From Plenodomus lindquistii (Eukaryota > Ascomycota > Dothideomycetes > Pleosporales > Leptosphaeriaceae), in assembly GCA_025504975.1 (NCBI GenBank), contig JANUWI010000010.1:1302001-1366000 (forward strand): 64,000 bases of DNA. Reading direction: 5' to 3'. The position numbers and the translations under genes are program-made. Positions 55,658-64,000 of the stretch are shown piece after piece. Under the pieces are notes generated by a model. It did no database searches. It worked only from the letters and a program-made list of their open reading frames with translations, and was not told where the DNA came from. Every line of letters starts with the position of its first letter. Positions within the stretch are counted from its first letter, which is position 1.

Positions 55658-58615
55658 TTACTTCATCAAGCTCGAAATATTGTTCCACTTTTGTTTCAAA
55701 CTCTCGTATTCTTCGTTGATCTGTCGTCTCGTTAGTCGTAGCTCATCGTCTGCGTCGTGTTCGACTTACCGTAGCCCATTGCATCTTTGTCTCTACAAGC
55801 TCCTTCTCCATCTCAGCCATCGAGTCTTCCAGATTACGATTCTCATTATGGACCATGATGTTCTTTTGCATCACAGTCTCCATCTCGCTCTTCAGCCGTG
55901 CCTCGACCTCTTCAGGCTGTGTGTTTACAATCTTCTGTAGCTCAGATACTTTGGTCTTGTAAGTCTCATTCTCTTCGGCGAGATTCTCATTCTCGACCTT
56001 GGTCTTGACCAGCTCCGAGGCCATCTGTACATGCTCCATGTCTGACTGCTCTGCGCGGCTCTCAAGTAGGCGCACCTTTGACTCTAGGTGTGACACCCGG
56101 TCTTTCAGGCCAAGCAGCTCTGTCTCGCGGTCCTTTTCCACACGCTGTTGCTCCTTCCACTCGGCAGTGTATTGCTTGAGCATTTCAGGCGTCACCTTGA
56201 TGGCGACGGCGTCTTGTACGAGCATGTCAGCGCGGTAAACCTCCTTGTCGATGCCTGCTGTGGATCCAAAGAAGCCATTCTCGAGGATGGAATTCGCTGA
56301 AGGTGCCTTGTCGATATACACGTCAAAGAGTCGCTCCTTGAGGAAGTTTGTAAGTGTCGACATGTCCTTCATGCCCAGTAACGTCTCGGCGTTCTTCTGC
56401 ATTAGCACGATGCCGAACTTTAGAATCGCAGACTCAAGGCCTTCGCTGAGGATCAGATCGTAGATCCGCAAAACCAGCTGCAGAGGGAAGCGGTAGGCGA
56501 ACAATGTAAGGAACCATTGGGTGGCGTAGAGCTGTGGTTTAACCTCGCGTCGTCGTAAGTGGCAGTACAGTGCTGGCTCAAACTCTTCCAGGAGACGCTC
56601 AAACTGGTAGAGATGAAGATGCAAGCCGGCCATATCATGTACAAAGAGGTCGCGCAGGCCGTACTTGTTCATTAGTGTTACGAAGAGACTAAAAGCTTCT
56701 TCCTCAGGCATCTGTGTTGGTTAGTATCATGAGTTGACTATGTTCAGGAGCTAAACTTACGTTGAACAGCAAAGGCATAGCAATGAAGTTCATGCCCTGA
56801 GCGTAGCCAACAGCATCATCGTACAGCGCGTAGGCTTTGCAGATACCGAAAAGACCATCTTGTAGACCAGCTGCCATGACATACTTGGAGTAGCTCGTCC
56901 TGGCACCCAAATCACGTTTGATGGCCTTCTCCAGTTTCGAAATGGCAGCAGCACTCTGCTTCTTCTCTGCCGCAACTCTCGCCTTTTCCTTGATAGGGTC
57001 CTCGGAGCTGTCGGACGTAACGGACGGTGAAGGGAGTGGGGCATTTGTGCTCGCGGTGGTGGTGGCTGGTGTTGAGTAGTCGGAATGAACAGAAGATGAC
57101 GACGAAGCAACCGAGTCCTTCTCCTTGTTTCCGTTGACTTGATTACTGGGGTTGGGAGATTTGATCGTCGTGAACTCCTTGTCGGTTCCTCGGGCTACCA
57201 ATTCTCTGTACTTATTCTCCAGCTCTTCGTTTTTGCTTTGCGCGAGTACCTGCCAGATCACGCCACGGATGACTTGCGGGATACCACTTGCAATTGCTCG
57301 ATTTAGCTCCTCTGGACTTGTTCTTGCAATGGCCGCAGGACCTTCATTGACTACAGACTGCCACAGATCCCAGTCTACTGGCTCGGCAGCATCCGCGGCA
57401 GGACCGGCTGCGAATCCAGAGGCAGTACCAGGGGCCAGGGCTGGGTTGACTGTCGGATGTAGAGGGCTTACAGAACCGTCCTCTGCCAGTCCAGTCGGGC
57501 TGCCTACACCAAGGCTTACGCTGAGAGAGCGTCCAACAAGGCCGGGTGCTCCACCAGGACTTGACTCGGCGCCTACCTCGTCGGTCATGGTTATGCCGGC
57601 CTCTTCTCGCATACGCAGGAATTTGAAACGGTCGCGTAGATTGCCCTGGCTCGAGCGGTTATTTGACGTCCGATCCTCATCTTCGATTCTGCTGAGGGTA
57701 AGCTCGGGATTGCTGCCGAGTGTGTTGATGGAGGCATTCGTGTTTCGTCGGTTGTCGGCTGTAGTAGATGGTGATTCAAGTTTCTTGCTGGAGCTATTCC
57801 GTGACAGCCATGCAAACGGACCTGTGAGCTTTCGGGACGTTGGCGGAGGTGGGGCTGCCTTTTCTTGGACTGCAGGTGGAGGCGGTGGTGGGGGGAACTT
57901 GACTGGAGACATTCTGCCAGACAGACCCTGGAGGGCACTATTTGTCGAGTCTCGAGAGTCGCGCGGGGGCAGTTTCGGCAGTGTCGCCGAGTTTCTCGCA
58001 TTGTCTATGATTTGTTAGCCGCGAGTCCCAAAGCAGCACCTGCAATGCAAGACTCGAAGTCGAAAGGATGGCGTGACTCGTTGGGTATTCCATGAATGTC
58101 TCAGACCAAGACATTCAGCATTGCAGCGTGTGGACACGACCAATGGCGGGCAAGTCGCACAGGGCAGCACTCACCACTGTCGAGGGAGACATCGTCCATG
58201 TCTGATGTGACTGATATGCGATGTGCCGTGAGAAGGGGCGATTTGCCAGACGATGTTTCGTCGTCGGACTTGGCATCTGTGTTGTCTCCCCTCATCTGGC
58301 GGGGCACTTCTGGCACGTCGGGCGGGGGCGAGTCGTCTCTGCTGTCGCGAGCCGACGAGGTGGACGAGTCGCGCTGGCTCAGGAGAGACCGTGACCGCGA
58401 CCGGTCGGATTGTGAGTCTGGGCGAGGGGTGCTTTCCGAGGCGTCTTCAAAGTCGTCCTGGAGCGGCGGTCAGGGATTAGCGGCTGTGCAAGAGAAGGGG
58501 AGAATGCGAAGAATGGGTGGTGTGTGCGCGTGTGTGGTGGGCGTGGACGAAGGCTACTTACGCCTCCTTTGTCGGAGCTGTGTGAGCTGGTCGGCCTGTC
58601 GTTCTTGTCCGCCAT
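55658..58615 (-). CDS. GYP5: Rab GTPase-activating protein, GYP5-like (TBC domain)
   Basis: The protein stimulates GTP hydrolysis by Ypt1/Sec4-type Rabs in ER-Golgi and exocytic traffic. Exons 58562-58615, 58175-58457, 56761-58004, 55770-56711 and 55658-55720 sum to 861 residues. The first 400 residues are Ser/Pro-rich and acidic, including a PPPPPPPA tract. The TBC domain begins with WDLWQSVVNEGPAAI and GIPQVIRGVIWQVLAQSKN. The arginine-finger segment is IKRDLGARTSYSKY and the glutamine finger is in DAVGYAQGMNF, with YCHLRRREVKPQLYATQWFL and FPLQLVLRIYDLIL following. The C-terminal 170 residues are a coiled coil (LGLKDRVSHLESKVRLLESR and ELVKTKVENENLAEENETYK) ending ISSLMK. Domain order matches yeast Gyp5/Gyl1. 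Confidence 0.93.
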
Positions 58616-59889
58616 GGTTGAGGGCGCAGGGGTCGACGGCTGGGCTATTGAGCGTGCAGGTGGGCAATCTCAAAGGAAGTGGCAGTCGGCACTGGAGACG
58701 CCAAAACAACAACGGGTTGGGAAGGAGGCCAGCAGCCAGGCCGAGCGGGAATCGGGCGTGTGGTGGTGCACGTGTGTCTGTCTGAGCGGCAGCGTGCACA
58801 CGGCGTGGGCGGTGGATGACGGTGAGGATGGTGAACTGGAGGCGGGACAAGTAGCGGTACGGTGTGAATTAGTGCGAGCTTGTCCCTGTCTGCCGCAAGG
58901 ATGCTACACTAGGGAAGCGGCCAGTATCAATCCAGCCTCGTGTCCGCAATCGCCATTCAAGTCTGGGTAGGCTTCTGTGACAGTCGGTGCAAAGGTCACC
59001 CGTGAACGATGACGTTGGACATGCGACCGCCCTCGAGGCCAGCTGTTCAGTAGCCGTTGTGGTTGCACGAGGTGGCTCATGGATTCGCATATCAAAACTT
59101 TCATGTTCAACATGAAACAACCAGCGGCAGGGTCCGCCGCTGTTGGCTGACGCACGGCCATCGACACCAACACGATTTGTACCACCTTTCACGACCAGTC
59201 ACCGATGCCACCAAGTCTGCATTCCCACGGCAGTGTGTAGTAATGCAATACTTCTGCTATGTGGTTGAACGGACTTTGATCCGGAGTGCGGCAGCCCATC
59301 TGCGAAGATTCAGCAAGGGAACAAAGCCATCGATCGCAACGCGCCCCCTGCATGTGCAACCCGTGCATTCTCCAAATTCAGAATGAGCATTCACCGTCTA
59401 TCCTTACAGGCTAGCATCTCTTGTATATACATGTACACGGTGATACTCATTTATCAACGCCAGGCTGGGGATATCCATCCCGTAAAAGACCCCGCGTCTG
59501 GACTATCAGCCCCTGCATACCGGCAGCGCGAATGCGCCAATCAACTGCCGGCGCAATCGTATCGCCGATCCAGCCGCCCATCTGCCAAGCTCAACACCAA
59601 GAGGAACAGCTCACCATGTCTTGTACATCACACTCCAAATAGTCTGCGTCATGCGTAGACATACTTCACTGAATCCATCCATATGAATGCGTTGTGATCA
59701 TCAAGCATCTACCTAGGAATTGTTCTTCACGACGATGACGACCAACTGTCGTTGAATAGACCTGCTTCAATGCTCTGCCAATCCAACGCACTTTGTCTTG
59801 TACGCTAACAATGTAGCAGAGGCAATAGTCTCTCTGCAGCCCTCGCTCGCTCAAAAACTACGTCGCGGTCCATACATATAACAATCACT
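58616..59889. other. Divergent intergenic region
   Basis: 1.27 kb between the Rab-GAP gene and the membrane-protein gene. Only short frames without resemblance. Promoters of both genes are expected here. Confidence 0.45.
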
Positions 59890-60627
59890 ATGAGCTACCC
59901 CACACGCGAGCCAAGCTTTGAACTGTCTAACCTCACATCGCAGTCGATCCCCTCGCCAGCACCAACATATGCCCCTACAGCGCCCCGCCCATGTTCTTCC
60001 TCAAATCAACAAGCTTCAAACTACGACTCCAAACACGCTGATCGCCGTGAGACGACTGATTCTTACACGCCAGCTGCTAACGAGAAAACTTCTGAACAAT
60101 GCACGTTACCTCGACATAGTGGTGATACACTGCAGGCGGTTGACCAAGTCACCGCGCCTGATTATCGCGATCGGAACCATCCTCACTTTGCCACCCCAAC
60201 TATCCCAGGTCACCCAGCAGATCGATCTTGGAGGCCCTGTATGCCCAAGAAAGCTGTCATGATACCTTGGATCCTGGTGGGTATATTCTTTGCAATCACT
60301 CTTTGGTATACCTCAATCTTAATAGGGGCGCGATTTTTCTCTACGCTCTTTCATCGTCCAACTGGCCCCAACGTGCCAGAAATCAACTATTTCATTAACG
60401 GTGAGGATCTACACAGAGCGGTACCCGCTTCCACAGAGATCCACTCAGCGTCTAAGACCATAGGCTCAGCAGGCATGAAGACGATGGTCTCCATACCGAC
60501 CGTAACAGCATCAACTGTGCCACCTTCAGATAACAGTGGGAACAACCAGGGCATCTCTCTGCTTTTGTCAAAGGACTTGCAGCCAGCGCCTACGAGTATG
60601 GAGCCGTATATCGAAAATCGAAAATAG
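59890..60627 (+). CDS. Hypothetical single-pass membrane protein
   Basis: A single exon of 245 residues from ATG 59890. Residues 1-120 are polar and rich in Pro, Ser, Thr and Asn, likely disordered. Residues about 121-148 form one transmembrane segment (MIPWILVGIFFAITLWYTSI), preceded by basic PKKAVM and followed by GARFFSTLFHRP. The remaining 95 residues are polar with Ser/Thr-rich stretches (IPTVTASTVPPSDNSG). No signal peptide is seen. The positive charge before the segment suggests the N-terminus stays in the cytoplasm. I do not recognise the family; coding is supported by frame length, start context (ACTATGAG) and composition. Confidence 0.6.
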   Translation: MSYPTREPSFELSNLTSQSIPSPAPTYAPTAPRPCSSSNQQASNYDSKHADRRETTDSYTPAANEKTSEQCTLPRHSGDTLQAVDQVTAPDYRDRNHPHFATPTIPGHPADRSWRPCMPKKAVMIPWILVGIFFAITLWYTSILIGARFFSTLFHRPTGPNVPEINYFINGEDLHRAVPASTEIHSASKTIGSAGMKTMVSIPTVTASTVPPSDNSGNNQGISLLLSKDLQPAPTSMEPYIENRK

Positions 60628-61481
60628 CAAAAATTCTTCCGGTGCCGAGCGACCCATACGCGCCAATTCAGCGCCTCGTGAAGTACAGTTGCTTGAGGTT
60701 AGATGGCACATCTATTATACTATCATGGTACGCTGCACATCCACAATAATCACGGTGAAGAAAATTATCCAGCAATGCGCACCATCACATTCTCCTTACA
60801 AGTTTTTTCCACGTCTTCTCCAATCTTTCGTACAATCGATTCTCGTGCCTGTCAACCGTCAATGTTTCAAACTACGAGTCGTCTGCACGCGCGCAGGATG
60901 CATGACCCGGTCCTCACGTTTTGAAACACCACAAGGCGCTACCACTACGCGCCTACTAACCCGATATAGCGATTTCAGAAACACCCGTTTCTCCACCCCG
61001 TCTTCCATTCAATCTCGGCTGCCGCTTTTCGCATGACAGCCCGTCGGACACTGTGCCCAGCCTGGCAAAGCCGATGCCGTATCTAGATGAACAGTACTGT
61101 GTTTCCGTCAATGCATGTCGATTATCAGCATTTCTCCTACCAGATGTTCGGAATCGAGACAGCGGCTGCGACGACGCAGGAGCCATGTGTGCGCCCTGAT
61201 CTCCGGGGTGAAATCTTGCAAAGCGTAGTAGGGCGGCTGTAGAGTTTGTATAAGAGCTGGGTCTCTCTCCCAGCCTTGCCGTCTTTTTCTTTCGTTATTC
61301 ACACCAGGCCAGTCCTTTTTTCTCTCAAAACAGTCTTGCATTCTTTTCGCGTTTGACACTCACATTCATTCATTCATACATTCACATTCGCTACCGTGAT
61401 CAGGAATCACTCTTGTGTCGAATACTTCAACCAAAAGTCACTGTACATACCATACACATCACCCCAACACAACGCTTCAAA
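60628..61481. other. Intergenic, promoter of the AA9 gene
   Basis: 854 bp. Near the 3' end are a TATA-like GTATAAG (61248-61254), a CCGGGG at 61203-61208 that fits the CreA consensus SYGGRG, and a repetitive CATTCATTCATACATTCAC leader. Carbon-catabolite control of the LPMO is plausible but inferred. Confidence 0.4.
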
Positions 61482-62641
61482 ATGTTCTCCAAGGCCGTTC
61501 TCGCCGGTGCTTTCATCGCGACCGTCTCCGCCCACCAAAACTTCCACCAATTCTGGGTCAACGATGTCACCCCAGGTTACCAAGCCGGTATCCGCATGCC
61601 CCCCTCCAACTCCCCCGTCACAGACTTGACATCCAATGACCTGGCCTGCAACGTCGGTGGCTCCAAGGTGCCCTCGGGCGTCGACACCGTCCCCGCCAAC
61701 GAAGGCGACACCATCAAAGTCCAATGGGACCAGTCTGGCCACCCCGGCCCAATCACGCACATGCTCTTCGGGCCTGTCGACGATGCAAGCATGGAGACTG
61801 GTGTGGGAGCCGGCTGGTTCAAGATCGACGAGGTCAACAACGTTGATGGCAAATGGGCAAACGAGATCATGGGCGCTGCCAACATGACCCGCGAGTTCAA
61901 GCTCCCCACCGGTCTCGCAAGCGGCGAGTACCTTCTCCGTTCAGAGATGTTGGCTCTCCACGGCTCCCAGACAGTCGGTGGTGCACAGTTCTACATTGGG
62001 TGAGTTTCTTCCCCCCTGCCCCTACCATTCATCCCATACACACAACACACAACCCAAACTAACAAACTCCCAGCTGCGCCCAACTCAAAATCACCGGCAC
62101 AGGCTCCGGCTCCTGCGGCCCCACCATCTCCCTCCCCGGCGCCTACAAGCCCGAAGACGCAAACATCTACATCCCCAACGTCTACAACGGCTTCGACGTA
62201 ACCAGCTACACCGCTCCCGGCGGCCCCGTCGCATCCTGCGATGGCGGCGCAGCACCCCCCTCCAAGCCCAGCGCCGCTCCAATCCCCAGCGCAAACGCCA
62301 CTACCGCTGCTACTGGACCCACAGCCGTTGCTGCATCTTCATCTTCTGCCGTCGTTGTAGCTGAGACTCCCGCTCCCGTTCCCACATTCGCTCCTGCCAC
62401 CAACGCTACGCTTCCTTCCCCTGCCCCCGTCGTCCCATCTACCTTCGCCACGCTCGTCCGTCCTACACCCGATGCACCCGTCGTTGCGCCTACAGGCGGT
62501 GCAGCGGCACCCACGGGTGCGGCCGGTGCGGCAAAGTTGTACTATCAGTGTGGGGGTGTTGGGTTCAAGGGCCCGACGGAGTGTGAGGGTGCGTTGAAGT
62601 GCACTAAGATGAATGAGTATTACTCTCAGTGCTTGAACTAG
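61482..62641 (+). CDS. AA9 lytic polysaccharide monooxygenase with CBM1
   Basis: A secreted copper enzyme that oxidatively cleaves cellulose or related glucans. Exons 61482-61999 and 62074-62641 give 361 residues. The signal peptide [17 protein letters not shown] is cleaved so that His18 ([11 protein letters not shown]) becomes the N-terminal copper ligand. The second brace histidine is in [13 protein letters not shown], and the axial Tyr is in [12 protein letters not shown]. Other AA9 landmarks are [32 protein letters not shown] and the C-terminal [21 protein letters not shown] Ser/Thr/Pro/Ala linker of about 90 residues leads to a C-terminal CBM1 ([17 protein letters not shown], then [15 protein letters not shown]) with four cysteines. 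The 74-nt intron splits the GC of YIGCAQ. Confidence 0.96.
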
Positions 62642-62720
62642 AGTCTTTCGTTGAGAGGAGAGGAAAGGAAAGGAAAGGAGAGGGTGGTGTGAAGAGACAG
62701 AGATGGCAGTGGGGGAAGTT

Positions 62721-62744
62721 GATGGATGGATGGATGGATGGATG
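62721..62744. repeat. Tetranucleotide microsatellite (GATG)x6
   Basis: Six perfect GATG units in the 3' flank of the AA9 gene. Confidence 0.85.
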
Positions 62745-63743
62745 TTCTTGTATATATATACCTTACCTTTGGTCTTGCCTTTATGAAATTTACCTTTCGG
62801 ACTGTTTGGAGAAAGGTTTTTGGTGAAATGCATAGGAGCTGTTTGGAGTGAAGCGTGTGGTACCTTTGGATTGAGGTGTTGGGTTTAATGATGTACTGTG
62901 CAAAGTCACGGGAAAGTAGGACTGCTTACGCTTGACGAAGTAGTACAAAGGAGTTCGATTTTATTATGTCACAATCTCACGTTAACAACAAAATGTGTGA
63001 GCATACACCGGTACAGTAGCAAAAAGATAATAAAAGTATATAAAGCTATTACAGAATAATCTCGACTTCTCTAAAAGTATACACGTAATATCTAGTCACT
63101 CTAAGTAGCACTTTAGTGTGTTCTAGTAGTTACAGTGTGAACAGTGAAAGTGACTTTGGTGACCCCATATATATGAGCTCCTTCGTAGGTGTAGTGGTCT
63201 CGCCCGGTTCCCCCCAAGGCATCGAACCGTAATCTGATTTGCACATCTCAGGCCATTGGTCGTGCTTGAGGTTTCAATAGCAGCCTCTCAAGATACCGCG
63301 GTAAAGATTCAAGTAGATACCGGTTTGCGCAATACTGCCCGGTCATACTTTGCACTCGAAAGTCTTCAATCGAGTTCAGGTTTTGCCAGTCTGCATTGTT
63401 CGACTTCACGTGCAACAATGAAACCCAAAACTTGGCAGTTCGTCACACGCGAACTCATCCACAAAAGTGCTTAGCCCGATGGTCTTCGGTGATGGCTGTG
63501 ACGCCATTCTGTCTCAGCAGGGTTGATGGCTTACATACAAGCTCTGTACCAGACCAGACTGAACAGTTGGGGAAAATGCGATTGCGAGCAAATCTGGGGA
63601 CTTAGCGGGGCGCACTCCGACTCTGTGGAGATGACGGTTGGATTGGGGCGGTGTCGATTCTTTGTTCGAGGAGCGATGAGACTTGCGACCAGGTTTTTGG
63701 CTGGGCAGTGCTGATCCTTGGATTGACGACGTCGCACGGGGTC

Positions 63744-63768
63744 GATGCGATGCGATGCGATGCGCTGG
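63744..63768. repeat. Pentanucleotide microsatellite (GATGC)x5
   Basis: Five perfect copies of GATGC. Confidence 0.85.
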
Positions 63769-64000
63769 CCACTTGGGAATCGTGTGCTTCGCGGTGCATA
63801 TTCGGTCGCTCTGCGGTGCTGCGATGCACAGCACGGCGACACCTCTTTTCAAACCTCACCACATACTACTCATGCTGCCAGCTTTCCCTCGAAGCCAGCC
63901 AGCAAGCAAGCCACGCCGCACAACACTGCATTCCAGCTCGATCCCAAGCCGCATCGATTCGGGGTCCAGAACGTAATGCAAGGGGTTCCCGCATCGAGTC

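Larger units (their letters stand above)
62642..64000. other. 3' flank without recognisable genes
   Basis: 1.36 kb to the window edge. 62930-63170 is AT-rich. Two simple repeats are listed separately. No gene, tRNA or mobile element could be supported. Confidence 0.45.

Noticed and set aside
57152..58018. A 288-codon plus-strand frame
   Set aside because: Antisense to the N-terminal half of the GYP5-like gene; no start context and low-complexity composition.
63195..63235. GGTTC...GAACC inverted repeat considered as a tRNA T-arm
   Set aside because: Only a 6-bp stem with a 13-nt loop; no acceptor stem, D-arm or anticodon arm could be drawn.

Overview
The window reads as nuclear DNA of a filamentous ascomycete, most likely a Dothideomycete of the Pleosporales type. 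This rests on short GT-AG introns (mostly 45-65 nt), GC-rich exons, a fungal-type AA9 lytic polysaccharide monooxygenase, a Zn2Cys6 regulator, F-box gene families and secreted-protein families. The class assignment is an inference. The gene at the left edge (anthranilate synthase) is cut by the window border.

Layout. 1-4.1 kb: TRP2 (minus, 3' end missing) divergent from a conserved-looking coiled-coil protein. 4.9-13.1 kb: five adjacent sugar-redox genes, namely a Gfo/Idh/MocA oxidoreductase, a zinc polyol dehydrogenase (MDR), a KduD-like SDR, an aldo-keto reductase and myo-inositol oxygenase. Together they look like a myo-inositol to D-glucuronate to L-gulonate catabolic cluster. It contains two divergent promoters (8295-8830 and 10960-12093). 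13.1-15.3 kb: a small interrupted ORF and the iron-sulfur scaffold NFU1.

15.6-28.7 kb is an accessory, fast-evolving block. A convergent pair (F-box gene plus secreted-protein gene) occurs twice in tandem. One copy is clearly broken by a nonsense codon, a frameshift and truncation. Further on are a small secreted protein with an uncertain model, a large secreted Cys-rich/coiled-coil protein with several Lys-Arg processing sites, and a degenerate relic of that protein's C-terminus.

28.7-47 kb: UVE1 (UV-damage endonuclease) with a possible mitochondrial presequence, then a 6.2-kb stretch without recognisable genes lying between two convergent genes, a MOC3-like Zn2Cys6 regulator, another 3.7 kb that is nearly empty, mitochondrial HMG-CoA lyase with an unusual internal insertion, and a third F-box-like gene.

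47-64 kb is mostly housekeeping: xanthine dehydrogenase, a three-KH-domain RNA-binding protein, a GYP5-type Rab-GAP, a single-pass membrane protein and an AA9 LPMO with a CBM1. The last 1.3 kb has no gene I can support.

Exon boundaries were read by eye from splice signals and frame continuity. For the genes where exon coordinates are listed, the exon lengths sum to whole codons.
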